Assembly (NCBI RefSeq): GCF_051131155.1
Contig: NZ_CP159508.1
Coordinates: 682,001-746,000 of the forward strand
Source: Pseudanabaena minima
GTDB lineage: Bacteria > Cyanobacteriota > Cyanobacteriia > Pseudanabaenales > Pseudanabaenaceae
Length of the DNA stretch: 64,000 nt
Direction of reading: 5' to 3'
The notes below the pieces were generated by a model. The model was not told the origin of the DNA. It saw nothing but the letters and a program-made list of their open reading frames with translations, and made no database searches. Shown one piece after another: positions 18,062-27,214 of the stretch; position 1 is the stretch's first letter; every line of letters starts with the position of its first letter. A program made the position numbers and the translations under genes.

Positions 18062-18108
18062 ATTAAAAGGTAAAGGGCTGCGCTTCGCGCAGCCCTTTAC
18101 CTTTTAAT
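18062..18108. terminator. Hairpin 2 downstream of the PBP gene, GCNNNGC-centred
   Basis: Twenty-two-bp perfect arms (inner part AAAGGGCTGCGC) around TTC, centre GCTTCGC. Its A- and T-rich outer arms suit termination in either direction, between the PBP and glutaredoxin genes. Confidence 0.85.
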
Positions 18109-18206
18109 CCTTGCGTTTGCAGGACTACCCTCAAATTTGTGAATTGATATATCGGTAGTTAAGATTTGTTAAAATGACATAGGTTAAACAAGTCTAGGAA
18201 ATAGTG

Positions 18207-18464
18207 ATGGCAAAAGTTGAGATTTATACATGGCGGATGTGTCCTTTCTGTATTAGGGCAAAACATTTACTCGATAAGAAAGGCGTAGAATACACGGAAT
18301 ATGTCATCGATGGGGATGAAGCAGCGCGATCGGCTATGGTAGCTAGAGGTTCTGACGGCAAACGTTCTGTCCCCCAAATTTTTATCAATGATCAGCATAT
18401 TGGTGGTTGTGATGCTATCCACGCGCTAGATGCTAAGGGAAAACTTGACCCTTTGCTAGCATAA
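18207..18464 (+). CDS. grxC: Glutaredoxin 3
   Basis: Small dithiol glutaredoxin using glutathione to reduce disulfides in the cytosol. Active site CPFC (about residues 12-15), cis-Pro motif SVPQIFIN and the glutathione-binding GGCDAIHAL are all present. ATG at 18207 is 6 nt after AGGAA, giving 85 residues; a GTG at 18204 is one codon upstream and would add one residue. It converges with the GyrA-type gene, with a bidirectional terminator between. Confidence 0.95.
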   Translation: MAKVEIYTWRMCPFCIRAKHLLDKKGVEYTEYVIDGDEAARSAMVARGSDGKRSVPQIFINDQHIGGCDAIHALDAKGKLDPLLA

Positions 18465-18467
18465 AAC

Positions 18468-18510
18468 AATAAAAATAAAAGCCTCGCACAGCGAGGCTTT
18501 TATTTTTATT
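18468..18510. terminator. Bidirectional terminator between grxC and the GyrA-type gene
   Basis: Twenty-bp perfect arms (AATAAAAATAAAAGCCTCGC) around ACA, with A/T tracts on both sides of the G+C core. Confidence 0.9.
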
Positions 18511-21223
18511 TGGCAACTACGCGAATGACTTTTTCTGATCGCACTAAGTCACTTTCACCTGCAAAAATCGAGCGCCCTTGACTATTAGGTAACTCTAGAG
18601 GAATCGCACCCAAAGGCATTTGCACAGTTCTTAAACCAATATCATTTTCTTGACCTATCAAGAAAGTTACAGGTAAATCAAGACGAGGCTTGGCGATCGC
18701 AGTCATGCTGACTAATCGATCAGCTCGCGATTGGAACTTGAAGCATTGTGAGCCAATCGCCCCTCGCACCGCAGAGCGAATATTCGCCGCCGCTATGCGT
18801 TTGGCAAAACCCTCAGCCGTAATCAAAATCAGTTCAGAATTGGGGTTATTTTGTAAATCAAGAATCGACACACCAATTTGAGTTTCTGAACTGCCTAGAC
18901 GCAGAGCAATATTTCCAGCAGCGGTACGTCCAACGGTGGGAATTTGGGTTTCATCAGCTTTGAGGCGTAGGATTCTACCAGCAGAGGTGGCGATCGCTAG
19001 TTCTTGGTCTAAGCCGACAATATCAGCCCAGAATAGAGCATCATCTTCTTTAAATTTCGCAGCAATCAGTCCGCGTGCGGTCATATCGGCAAATTCAGCA
19101 AGAGGCGATCGCTTGATTTTGCCTTGACTAGACAGCAGGACTAAGCCTTCCGTTGATTCAGGATTCTTTTCCCAGACAAACTGCGACACAATGCGATCAG
19201 TACTATCGGGTAATAGTGTAATTAAAGGCGTAGCCCGTCCTTTCCCTTTGATGATAGGTACATTGGCAAGGGTAAGGGGAAACGCTCTACCTGAACTAGT
19301 CATAACGACCATTTCGCGATCGCTACGGGTGTCATAGGAAGCGATCGTCACATCATCTCCTAAATCCGCAGATTGCGAGGCTCTAGAATTAGGCTCTAGG
19401 CTTTTGATATAGCCTTTATGCGTGAGTTGAACTGTAATATCTTGCGGCTCGGCTATGGGAATATTTAGCTCAGTTGTCAGAGAAATTAAGGGAACTTCTA
19501 CTGGTTTGGGTTGTTTATTAGTTGTTGATTTAGGAGATTTGCGATCGTTTACTTTCTCAGTGACATTCCCAGTGTCAAGGGTTTGCTGAATCTGGCGATC
19601 GCTTTCAGTGTTTTTAGATTTAGAACTTTTCGAGGTGGCTCTTGTTGGTTCTACTTCGTCAATGTCGGTCACTTCGATACTTTGTCGATTTCCTAGTAAT
19701 TGCCATGCAAGATGCGTGCGCCTAGGGTCACTATGACGTTTTTTATGATCGCGCAATTCTTTTTTTAAGAATTTCATTAACTCGCGGCGATCGCCCAATA
19801 ATCTCTCTAATCTCGAAACCTGTTGCTGTAAGGTTTCTAGTTCTTCACGGATCTTCTGTTGCTCAATTGCTGTAATTCGACGTAAAGGCATCGAGAGAAT
19901 CGCTTCAGCTTGGATTTCTGACAAGGCAAATTCTGTTTGTAGATCAGTCTTAGCCAGAGCGCTATTATTCGCAAATCGGAGAATCCTGATCAGGCGATCA
20001 ATATCTTGAAGAACTAGCACTAGTCCTTCCAATAGATGCGATTTTTCTTGGGCTTTTTTTAGCTCATAACGGAAGCGCTTCGCAAGGGTTTCTTCTCGAA
20101 AAGAGAGGAATTCTTGCAATAGTTCGCGCAGACTCATTTGCTTTGGTTGCGAACCTTTGAGTGCTAACAGGATCACCCCAAAATTTGATTGCAAAGCTGT
20201 TTGACGATATAGCTGATCGATAATTACTTCAGGGGCAATGTCTTTCTTTAATTCAATAACAACTCGCATCCCTGCGCGATCGCTTTCATCGCGAATATCG
20301 GAAATGCCCTCGATTTTGCCATTGTTCACTAGTTCGGCTATTTTCTCGATCCATGCCGATTTATTAACTTGATAGGGCAGTTCAGTCACAATAATTGCTT
20401 GTTTCTGGCGCTTGCCTGTACCTTTGCCCCCAAAATGCTCAACGGTCGCAACACCGCGAATCGTAACGCTACCACGTCCAGTTAAGTAAGCCTCGCGCAC
20501 ACCATCCTCATTCATGATGATCCCGCCTGTAGGAAAGTCTGGAGCAGGAATCAAGCTCAGTAACTGCTCGTCAGGCAAATTAGGATTATCAATTAAAGCG
20601 ATCGCGCCATCGACAACTTCACTCAAATTGTGCGGCGGAATATTGGTAGCCATCCCCACAGCAATCCCTGTAGAGCCATTGAGTAATAGCATTGGCAATT
20701 GAGCAGGCAGCACGGCTGGCTCTTGCTCTGAGCCATCAAAGTTATCAACAAAATCAACAACATCTTCTTCGATTTCGCTCAGCAAAGCCTCATTACCGAT
20801 CGCTGCCAAGCGACATTCGGTATAACGCATCGCCGCCGCAGGGTCATTATCGACAGAGCCAAAGTTGCCATGCCCCGCCAATAATGGGTAACGGCTGGAA
20901 AAGTCTTGCACCAAACGTACAAGGGCATCGTAAACCGATTGATCGCCGTGGGGGTGATATTTGCCCAATACGTCACCAACGACACGGGCGCACTTACGAA
21001 AGGGACGCTCTGGCACAAGTCCCAGCTCATGCATGGCATAGATAATCCTGCGATGCACAGGTTTAAGACCATCACGGGCATCAGGCAAGGCACGTCCGAC
21101 AATCACGCTCATTGCGTACTCAAGGTACGAGCGCTGCATTTCTGTATGCAATGAGGTCGGTATGATATTTCCCCCGTTAGACTCCAACCCGAAATCTAGC
21201 TGTTGTTGCCCTTGCTTTGCCAT
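18506..21223 (-). CDS. gyrA: Type II topoisomerase subunit A (GyrA/ParC type)
   Basis: DNA-cleaving subunit of gyrase or topoisomerase IV. The breakage-reunion domain is intact: GRALPDARDGLKPVHRRI, ARVVGDVLGKYHPHGDQ, and the catalytic tyrosine in AMRYTECRL (about residue 133). A Lys/Ser/Thr-rich insertion (about residues 525-590) separates it from a six-bladed C-terminal beta-pinwheel. The GyrA-box (QRRGGKG in E. coli) that defines supercoiling gyrases is not seen: the corresponding loop reads NSRASQSADLGDDV. That makes a ParC-like or specialised relaxing role more likely than a canonical gyrase. The length of 905 residues fits either. A second GyrA elsewhere in the genome would be expected. 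Confidence 0.88.
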   Translation of the reverse strand: MAKQGQQQLDFGLESNGGNIIPTSLHTEMQRSYLEYAMSVIVGRALPDARDGLKPVHRRIIYAMHELGLVPERPFRKCARVVGDVLGKYHPHGDQSVYDALVRLVQDFSSRYPLLAGHGNFGSVDNDPAAAMRYTECRLAAIGNEALLSEIEEDVVDFVDNFDGSEQEPAVLPAQLPMLLLNGSTGIAVGMATNIPPHNLSEVVDGAIALIDNPNLPDEQLLSLIPAPDFPTGGIIMNEDGVREAYLTGRGSVTIRGVATVEHFGGKGTGKRQKQAIIVTELPYQVNKSAWIEKIAELVNNGKIEGISDIRDESDRAGMRVVIELKKDIAPEVIIDQLYRQTALQSNFGVILLALKGSQPKQMSLRELLQEFLSFREETLAKRFRYELKKAQEKSHLLEGLVLVLQDIDRLIRILRFANNSALAKTDLQTEFALSEIQAEAILSMPLRRITAIEQQKIREELETLQQQVSRLERLLGDRRELMKFLKKELRDHKKRHSDPRRTHLAWQLLGNRQSIEVTDIDEVEPTRATSKSSKSKNTESDRQIQQTLDTGNVTEKVNDRKSPKSTTNKQPKPVEVPLISLTTELNIPIAEPQDITVQLTHKGYIKSLEPNSRASQSADLGDDVTIASYDTRSDREMVVMTSSGRAFPLTLANVPIIKGKGRATPLITLLPDSTDRIVSQFVWEKNPESTEGLVLLSSQGKIKRSPLAEFADMTARGLIAAKFKEDDALFWADIVGLDQELAIATSAGRILRLKADETQIPTVGRTAAGNIALRLGSSETQIGVSILDLQNNPNSELILITAEGFAKRIAAANIRSAVRGAIGSQCFKFQSRADRLVSMTAIAKPRLDLPVTFLIGQENDIGLRTVQMPLGAIPLELPNSQGRSIFAGESDLVRSEKVIRVVAK

Positions 21224-21289
21224 AAAATCTACGAACGCTGTACAAGATAATCACGATAACAAAAACAATGTAACAGCAAAATCAATACC

Positions 21290-21338
21290 ACATCAAAAAA
21301 GAGAGATGGTGCTTAGCACCATCTCTCTTTTTTGATGT
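21290..21338. terminator. GCNNNGC-centred palindrome between the cyclase and GyrA-type genes
   Basis: Twenty-three-bp perfect arms (outer ACATCAAAAAAGAGAGATGG) around TTA. It lies just after the adenylate cyclase stop on the minus strand, with a T-tract on that strand, so it should end the cyclase transcript. Confidence 0.87.
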
Positions 21339-21342
21339 TTAT

Positions 21343-24012
21343 TTACTTTTCTGTCATTCTCCATACACCATCCCAGTCATCTTCAGGAGCATTTAGTAAA
21401 AAATGCTGACAACGGGTGATATGAATATTCGCCGCCTTGTTGTTTTTATCAAGTTCTAGTACCTCGGCAAACTCAGCAACGGCTTTACTAAACTTCCGCG
21501 TCAGGTAATGCTCACGGGCTGCATGGTAATGCTCAATGATGCGAGTTTGGATCTCGGTCAGTGGATCGGATTTTAAACCGATTAATTCATACACACTCAC
21601 AGGCTGATTTTTGCCCTTGACTTGAATACGATCAAGTTCGCGTACCCAAATGCGATCGCTACAGAGATTGTAAGTAGTTTCGCTAATGATCGCATCTGTA
21701 CCATATTGCTTACTTGCGCCCTCTAGTCGTGAACCAAGATTCACACCATCGCCGATCGCTGTAAATTCCATCCGTCTGGTAGAGCCAATATTGCCACTGA
21801 TCACCGTATCAGAGTTAATACCGATGCCAATTTTGATCGTAGCCATATCGATTTCTTTTTGATTTTGTGGCTTCAGTTTTTCGATCCGCTTGACATTAAA
21901 CTCCTTTAAACGATGGCGCATATCGATCGCCGTCTGTACTGCCATCCATGCATGATCAGGAATTGGCAAAGGCGAACCAAACACCGCCATAATCGCATCA
22001 CCGATGTATTTATCCAGCGTGCCTTTGTAATTAAAGACTGCCTCCACCATCGTTTCAAAATATTCGTTCAACATCATTACCACGTCTTCAGCAGCAAGGG
22101 ATTCTGTCAGTGTGGTGTAGCTGCGAATATCGGAGAATAATACGGAAACCTCTTTGCGATCGCCGCCCATCTTGGCATCACCACCAGCGAGAAGCTGTTC
22201 AGCTAGCTCTTGGGTCATGTAGCGATACATCGTACTTTTGAGGCGTTTCTCTTGACTAATATCTTCCATCACGACTAGAGCGCCATGAACACCTTCGCCT
22301 TCGTCTCCTTCAGACATGGTGTTAATGGAAATATTGATGCTGTGTTGTTCACCATCAGTAGAGCGCAGGGTTTGATCGGGATAATATTGCTTACGGCTTT
22401 TTTCGTCACCACCCTGCAAGCTCGTATCAAACCATTTAGTGAAATTTGCCTTTTCAATATTGATCAGTTCATACACTGATCGACCTTCTAACAGAGCATT
22501 ACCGACTCCAAGTAAGTCATAGGCGCGTTCATTGGCAGCGATAATTTTGCCATGTTTATCCGTAGAGATCACGCCATCGGAAAGGCTTCGCAAAATGTCT
22601 TTTTGCATTTGCTGTTCTTGTTTGACCTTGGCGAATAGCTTGGCATTTTCTAGCGCCACACCAGCTTGAACGTTGAAGACCTTCATGAATTCTTCATCAT
22701 TACTATTAAAGCTTGCCTTGAATCTTTCAGGGGAAGCTGGCCATGTGTTGGGATCATATTCAGGAAAATCGCCACGCTGAATCTTGTTAACTAATTGAGT
22801 AACACCAATTAACTCTTTGTTAGAGTTGAAAATTGGCATACAAAGCAGGCTGCAGGTGCGATAGCCATTAGCCTGATCGAATTTTTTAGAATTATCAGCA
22901 TCAGGATGCTCGTAAAGGTCAAAGGGAATATTTAAGACTTCGCCTGTAATAGCCACACGACCCGCAAAACCTACGCCCATCGGTACGCGCAATTCCTTAG
23001 TTAGCCCATACTGATCGACTATTTGTGTCCAGAGATCATTGCGATCGCGATCAATTAGCCACAATGTACTGCGATCGGCATTCATCAATAACTTGGCTTC
23101 GCCCATCACCTTTTTGAGGGTAGCCTCTAGATCTAAACTTTGTCCTAGAGACATGGCTGCTTTCATCAGTGCATCGGCAGCACGTTGTTTTTGGGCTGCT
23201 GAATAAAAAGCCTGCGAGCTTTCTAAAATTAGGCGCATTGATGGTGCAAACTGAGCAAATAGAGCCTGATCTTCTTCCGTAAACCCAATGCGATCAACAC
23301 TTTCTTCGAGGGGGACAGAAGGATCGTTAATTCGTAACTTATTAATTAACTGCACCACTGCAACTAGTTGATCGTTATCGTTCAACAGGGGCATGGCAAG
23401 CATGGAGTAAGTGCGATAACCAGTACGCTCAAACTGCCTTTTAGCTTGAGATGATCGCGGATCATCAAAAAAGTCAAAGGGAATATTGACAATATGACCA
23501 TAGGTAGCAACTTCACCAGCGATGCTAGTTGGTTCTGTCGAAATCCGAATTTCAATATTTTTGCCATCTTCACTAGGCACATTTGTCCAGAGTTGATTTT
23601 TATCGGCATCTAATAAAAAAATCGTGGTGCGATCGGCCGAGAGCAATTCACCAATTTTGCCGCGAATTGCTTGCAGCATTTCATCAAGGATCACATCAAA
23701 GTCGGTGTTGAGCATTCCGAGTGTTTGATTGACGATCCTTAGTCGCTGCTCAACATCATTAACGACTTGGCTAAACTTTTCGGGAGTAAGTGGGGCAAGC
23801 ACAGAAGCAAAATTACCTCCTGCGGTTACCGCTAAGGCACTGGAGCTGCGATCAGAACTATCTTGAAAATTAGTTAAAGCTGGGGCTGGATTGTTAGGCT
23901 TGACAGATGAAGATTCGCTTGACGATTCGCTCTCTGCAATCACATCGATCGTAGCCTCAATCGTAGCGTGGGTATCTATGGATGGTATGCGAGAAGGGGA
24001 TGATGGTGTCAT
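21343..24012 (-). CDS. Adenylate cyclase, GAF-GAF-PAS-class III cyclase-TPR (CyaB1-like)
   Basis: Soluble class III nucleotide cyclase with the architecture of Anabaena CyaB1/CyaB2: GAF-A (about 95-260), GAF-B (about 275-455), PAS (about 480-585), catalytic domain (about 625-815) and a helical TPR-like tail. The metal aspartates are in LFSDIRSYT and KYIGDAIMAVFG. Lys in LDKYIGD with Thr in MEFTAIGDGVN is the adenylate-specific (class IIIb) pair. GAF-B keeps a full NKFDE cAMP-binding signature (VNK ... F-NSN-DE); GAF-A has DQ instead of the final DE. So GAF-B is the likely cAMP sensor for positive feedback. Bicarbonate stimulation is known for class IIIb members. Confidence 0.93.
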   Translation of the reverse strand: MTPSSPSRIPSIDTHATIEATIDVIAESESSSESSSVKPNNPAPALTNFQDSSDRSSSALAVTAGGNFASVLAPLTPEKFSQVVNDVEQRLRIVNQTLGMLNTDFDVILDEMLQAIRGKIGELLSADRTTIFLLDADKNQLWTNVPSEDGKNIEIRISTEPTSIAGEVATYGHIVNIPFDFFDDPRSSQAKRQFERTGYRTYSMLAMPLLNDNDQLVAVVQLINKLRINDPSVPLEESVDRIGFTEEDQALFAQFAPSMRLILESSQAFYSAAQKQRAADALMKAAMSLGQSLDLEATLKKVMGEAKLLMNADRSTLWLIDRDRNDLWTQIVDQYGLTKELRVPMGVGFAGRVAITGEVLNIPFDLYEHPDADNSKKFDQANGYRTCSLLCMPIFNSNKELIGVTQLVNKIQRGDFPEYDPNTWPASPERFKASFNSNDEEFMKVFNVQAGVALENAKLFAKVKQEQQMQKDILRSLSDGVISTDKHGKIIAANERAYDLLGVGNALLEGRSVYELINIEKANFTKWFDTSLQGGDEKSRKQYYPDQTLRSTDGEQHSINISINTMSEGDEGEGVHGALVVMEDISQEKRLKSTMYRYMTQELAEQLLAGGDAKMGGDRKEVSVLFSDIRSYTTLTESLAAEDVVMMLNEYFETMVEAVFNYKGTLDKYIGDAIMAVFGSPLPIPDHAWMAVQTAIDMRHRLKEFNVKRIEKLKPQNQKEIDMATIKIGIGINSDTVISGNIGSTRRMEFTAIGDGVNLGSRLEGASKQYGTDAIISETTYNLCSDRIWVRELDRIQVKGKNQPVSVYELIGLKSDPLTEIQTRIIEHYHAAREHYLTRKFSKAVAEFAEVLELDKNNKAANIHITRCQHFLLNAPEDDWDGVWRMTEK

Positions 24013-24203
24013 ATCAGCACTAAGATTTTCGGTTTAGTCCCAACTTTTTAAGAGCGTTGATGCTTATCGAAGCACTCTTGTTCCACTTGCACTGTTGCTT
24101 TTGAGTTTATGCAAAGCCAATTTCGTCAAATTGAAAAAATTATCTTAGCACTCCTCAGATTGAGATCGCAAACCTAGAAACTATAGGCGGCGCGAATAAA
24201 CGC

Positions 24204-24261
24204 CTTAAGTAAATCAACAAGATTGCGCCCTGTGGGGCGTAGTCTTGTTGATTTACTTAAG
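24204..24261. terminator. Long inverted repeat at the 3' end of aroK
   Basis: Arms of about 27 bp (starting CTTAAGTAAATCAACAAGA) with two mismatches enclose a short loop. The right arm covers the last codons of aroK, so the palindrome includes coding sequence. Confidence 0.82.
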
Positions 24262-24792
24262 ACGATCAGGAATAATTCGAGCTTGGATCATCTCGAACAG
24301 GCGATCGCTAACGGCTTCAGTGGTTTCATCCTCTGTGACCATGATCGAAATATCGGCTTGAGCATAGCGATCGCGGCGTTGGTTATAAATATCATTAAGG
24401 GTTTGTAATGGATCAGCGGTTTGTAAAAGAGGGCGTTGCTCAGATGCTGTTTTGAGACGATGGTATAAAGTCTCAACTGGGACATCAATCCAAATAACGA
24501 TGCCATCGTGTAGGTGTGACCAATTGAGCGATCGCATGACGATCCCGCCACCTGTAGCCACGACTAGACGGGTATAAGCCGAGACTTGTGAAAGTACCTG
24601 TTGTTCAAGATCGCGAAATTTATCTTCACCATCATTGGCAAAAATTGCTGGAATTGATTTCCCTGCACATTGCTCAATCAGTGGGTCGGTATCTAAAAAG
24701 TTGTAACCTAGTTTTTGCGCTAAGAGTTTGCCGACGGTGCTTTTACCTGCACCCATCATCCCAATTAAAAATATATTCGTTCCGTTGAGCAT
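24253..24792 (-). CDS. aroK: Shikimate kinase
   Basis: Cytosolic ATP-dependent kinase making shikimate 3-phosphate in the aromatic amino acid pathway. The P-loop GMMGAGKST is at the N-terminus. The shikimate-binding DTDPLIE, the FRDLE motif and ATGGGIVMR follow, with lid arginines in SEQRPLL and the adenine-binding RRDRYAQAD. I chose the ATG at 24792 (MLNGTNIFL), preceded by ACAGGC, giving 179 residues. A longer frame from 24834 adds 14 unconserved residues and lacks a ribosome site. The gene ends inside a palindrome. Confidence 0.93.
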   Translation of the reverse strand: MLNGTNIFLIGMMGAGKSTVGKLLAQKLGYNFLDTDPLIEQCAGKSIPAIFANDGEDKFRDLEQQVLSQVSAYTRLVVATGGGIVMRSLNWSHLHDGIVIWIDVPVETLYHRLKTASEQRPLLQTADPLQTLNDIYNQRRDRYAQADISIMVTEDETTEAVSDRLFEMIQARIIPDRLK

Positions 24793-24931
24793 TTGCCTGT
24801 ATCTAAAATTTATGATGGGTAGTTTGCATTCCATCGTGACTAAAGCAATATTCTCATAGCATCAGGTTTACAAATCATCTGCGCCAACGTACTTATACGC
24901 TTTCACAAAAATATCGTCGCAATTTTGTAAA

Positions 24932-25118
24932 TTAACGTGAGTTAGATAAAGCCATTTGCGTCGTGCGAAGCACGACGCAAGCGGAAAATTAACCTCAGAT
25001 CGAGTTGGTTTCAAACTAGCTCCTAGATGTCTAAGACCCAAACAGTAAAAGCCTCGCTAAGCGAGGCTTTTACTGTTTGGGCTTTTAAAATTTTGTAGCT
25101 TATCCCAAACTCACGTTA
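24932..25118. repeat. Repeat family A copy split by a family E copy
   Basis: Left end TTAACGTGAGTT (24932-24943), then the family A core palindrome with arms TTGCGTCGTGC around GAA (24956-24980). A family E unit (about 24987-25103) comes next, then AACTCACGTTA at 25108-25118, the family A right end. This reads as a nested insertion. It fills most of the 397-bp gap between aroK and the GTPase gene; I see no gene in the rest. Confidence 0.7.
25037..25081. repeat. Perfect 21-bp-arm palindrome (family E core)
   Basis: Arms CCCAAACAGTAAAAGCCTCG-C pair perfectly around TAA, centre GCTAAGC. Near-identical cores occur at 55263-55289 and 61426-61456. Confidence 0.88.
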
Positions 25119-25231
25119 CTTCTGCTTTTTCGGTCGGAGATTGCTATAAAATTTTTATTGCTATCTTGACGATTATGGTAGAACTGTACGCTTAAGATAT
25201 TTAAGATTAAATTTTCAAAAGTACGTTGTGA

Positions 25232-26809
25232 ATGCTGAACTATCGCACAGTCTTGTCTCATAAAAATTTGACTAAAAAATGGATATTAGGTTTAGGGATT
25301 GTCAGTGTTGCCGCGATCGCCAATACCTTATTTTCTCTTGAGCATGACTGGCATTTACTGAGCATAAGCACACTGATGATCGGCGGCTCACTTTTATTTG
25401 TGAATGTGCGAAAGAGCTTTGCTGCTGGGATAGAACAACCGACAGTAATTGATCGCAGTTATCTATTTAAAGAATTACAGCAAGCACAAAAGGCGATCGC
25501 CAAAATTGCCGATCCCAGTAAGCGCATCACTTTAGAACAGCAAGCGCAGCAAATTACCAGTAATCTACAAAAAAATCATTTTCAGATCGTCGTTTTTGGT
25601 ACAGGCTCCGCAGGAAAAACTTCGGTAATTAATGCCTTATTGGGACGTAAGGCAGGTAAGACGGGAGCAGCAATTGGCACAACGATCGCTCGCCAAGAAT
25701 ATGACTTTCAAGGAATTGATGTCTCACCTGTTGGGATAACGCCAATTCATAGTGAAAGCAAAGTAAAACGACAAATTTCTTTGCTTGATACGTCAGGGAT
25801 TCAAGAAATGGGGGCAATGGGGCAACAAAGAGAAATTGAATCTTTGCAAGTCGCCCAGAATGCCGATCTGATGATTTTTGTAACGGCGGGTGATTTAACT
25901 AATAGCGAATATGGCGAACTCGAACGCCTTGCTGGCTTAGGTAAACGTGTAATTCTTGTTTTTAACAAGACGGATTTATACTTACCAAGCGATCGCGAAA
26001 ATGTATTAGCTAAACTCAGAGAACGCACTCAGCATTTCTTAGCTTCCACTGATATTGTGGCGATCGCCGCTCAGCCCAGTCCCATCAAAGTACGTCAATA
26101 TGCCAATGCTGAAGATTCAGTTCACAATGCCGCCATCCAAGAATGGTGGGAAGATCTACCGCCCGATGTGACTGCTTTAAAAGAACGCATTGAGACAATT
26201 CTTTCTAATGAGTGGGAAGATTTGCTAATTCACAATACCCATCTGCAAATCAAGAATTTGCTACAGGAAATCAATGGCACAATTAATCATCAACGTCGCC
26301 AAGATGCTGCCACAATTATTAATCGTTATCAATTAATCGCCGCTACGACAGTTTTTGCGAATCCTATCCCTGCGATTGATCTGCTGGCTGGAGCGGCAAT
26401 CAATACCCAAATGTTGATGGATCTCAGCAAAATTTATGATCGTCCCCTCAATTTTAAGCAGGCTCAACAATTTGCGATGATCATCGCCCAGCAATTATTA
26501 CAACTTGGCTGCATCGAGATCGCCAGCTCAGCGATCGCCTCTTGCTTTAAGGTAAATGCCATCACCTATGCGATCGGTGGCTCGATGCAAGCTGTTACGG
26601 CTGCTTATCTAACTCACATTGGTGGCATGAGTTTTGTGGAATATCTTGAGCAGCAAACTGAAACGCAATCTGCTCCTGCAATGACTAATGCAATGCAACA
26701 AATATGTCAAAAAACCTTTAACGCCCTACAAGGCGATCGCTTCTTTATCGATTTTGCAACTAGTATTTCCAGTCGCATCGCTAGCAAATACAGCACTTTG
26801 CGCTCATAA
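25232..26809 (+). CDS. Membrane-associated GTPase with DUF697 domain
   Basis: Era/dynamin-like GTP-binding protein. Two hydrophobic stretches (about residues 17-60) precede the G domain: P-loop GTGSAGKTSVINALLG (about residues 124-139), switch I GTT, G3 LLDTSG, and G4 NKTD. The C-terminal third, from NRYQLIAATTVFANPIPAID to the end, is a DUF697 hydrophobic helical domain. The function of this cyanobacterial family is not established; GTP-dependent membrane action is an inference. ATG at 25232. The gene converges with psb30 across a strong terminator. Confidence 0.85.
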   Translation: MLNYRTVLSHKNLTKKWILGLGIVSVAAIANTLFSLEHDWHLLSISTLMIGGSLLFVNVRKSFAAGIEQPTVIDRSYLFKELQQAQKAIAKIADPSKRITLEQQAQQITSNLQKNHFQIVVFGTGSAGKTSVINALLGRKAGKTGAAIGTTIARQEYDFQGIDVSPVGITPIHSESKVKRQISLLDTSGIQEMGAMGQQREIESLQVAQNADLMIFVTAGDLTNSEYGELERLAGLGKRVILVFNKTDLYLPSDRENVLAKLRERTQHFLASTDIVAIAAQPSPIKVRQYANAEDSVHNAAIQEWWEDLPPDVTALKERIETILSNEWEDLLIHNTHLQIKNLLQEINGTINHQRRQDAATIINRYQLIAATTVFANPIPAIDLLAGAAINTQMLMDLSKIYDRPLNFKQAQQFAMIIAQQLLQLGCIEIASSAIASCFKVNAITYAIGGSMQAVTAAYLTHIGGMSFVEYLEQQTETQSAPAMTNAMQQICQKTFNALQGDRFFIDFATSISSRIASKYSTLRS

Positions 26810-26842
26810 AAAAAGGAGGGTGCTTTGCACCCTCCTTTTTTT
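26808..26842. terminator. Bidirectional terminator, GCNNNGC-centred
   Basis: Sixteen-bp perfect arms (AAAAAAAGGAGGGTGC) around TTT with T-runs in both directions. It sits between the convergent GTPase gene and psb30 and begins at the GTPase stop codon. Confidence 0.93.
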
Positions 26843-26849
26843 TGTTTAA

Positions 26850-26990
26850 TTACAAGTCGCCACTGTTAGCAGATAACAAAAAGATAATGACGGGACCAGA
26901 AACGACAATCAGCGCTAAACAAGTTAATTGGAAAATTAGCTGAAAATTAATACTGGAAAATGCGGAAAATACAGGGTTTAGGAAGTCCAT
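26850..26990 (-). CDS. psb30: Photosystem II protein Psb30 (Ycf12)
   Basis: Single-helix photosystem II subunit that lies at the periphery of the core near cytochrome b559 and supports PSII stability under strong light. The 46-residue protein from ATG at 26990 (MDFLNPVFSAF) has the family pattern INFQLIFQLTCLALIVVSGP, then IIFLLSANSGDL, with one transmembrane helix. A longer frame from 27053 would add 21 unconserved residues, so the internal ATG is the right start. It is divergent from the TPR gene and converges with the GTPase gene. Confidence 0.92.
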   Translation of the reverse strand: MDFLNPVFSAFSSINFQLIFQLTCLALIVVSGPVIIFLLSANSGDL

Positions 26991-27085
26991 AGCGGTTTTC
27001 TTAAATATGATTAATAAATCAAACAAAAATTCTAGAGATATTCTAGCAAGCATCGCTACTCAAAAAATCTTTAAAAACCAGAAAG

Positions 27086-27116
27086 TTAGAGAGAGTCGCT
27101 TGGGTAATCTCTCTAA
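27086..27116. repeat. 9-bp inverted repeat in the psb30/TPR divergent gap
   Basis: TTAGAGAGA and TCTCTCTAA around a 13-nt loop, roughly 100 bp upstream of both divergent starts. It could be an operator or the base of an mRNA leader hairpin; no evidence separates these. Confidence 0.5.
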
Positions 27117-27214
27117 TTTTCTGAGTTTTGTGAAAACCTGAAATCGGTTTTGATAAAGAAGCGCTATCATTTGAAATATATTCAAAACATTCAGAATTGG
27201 TAAGAGTTATACCT

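Noticed and set aside
26991..27053. Longer start for psb30
   Set aside because: Psb30 proteins are about 46 residues; the internal ATG gives precisely that.
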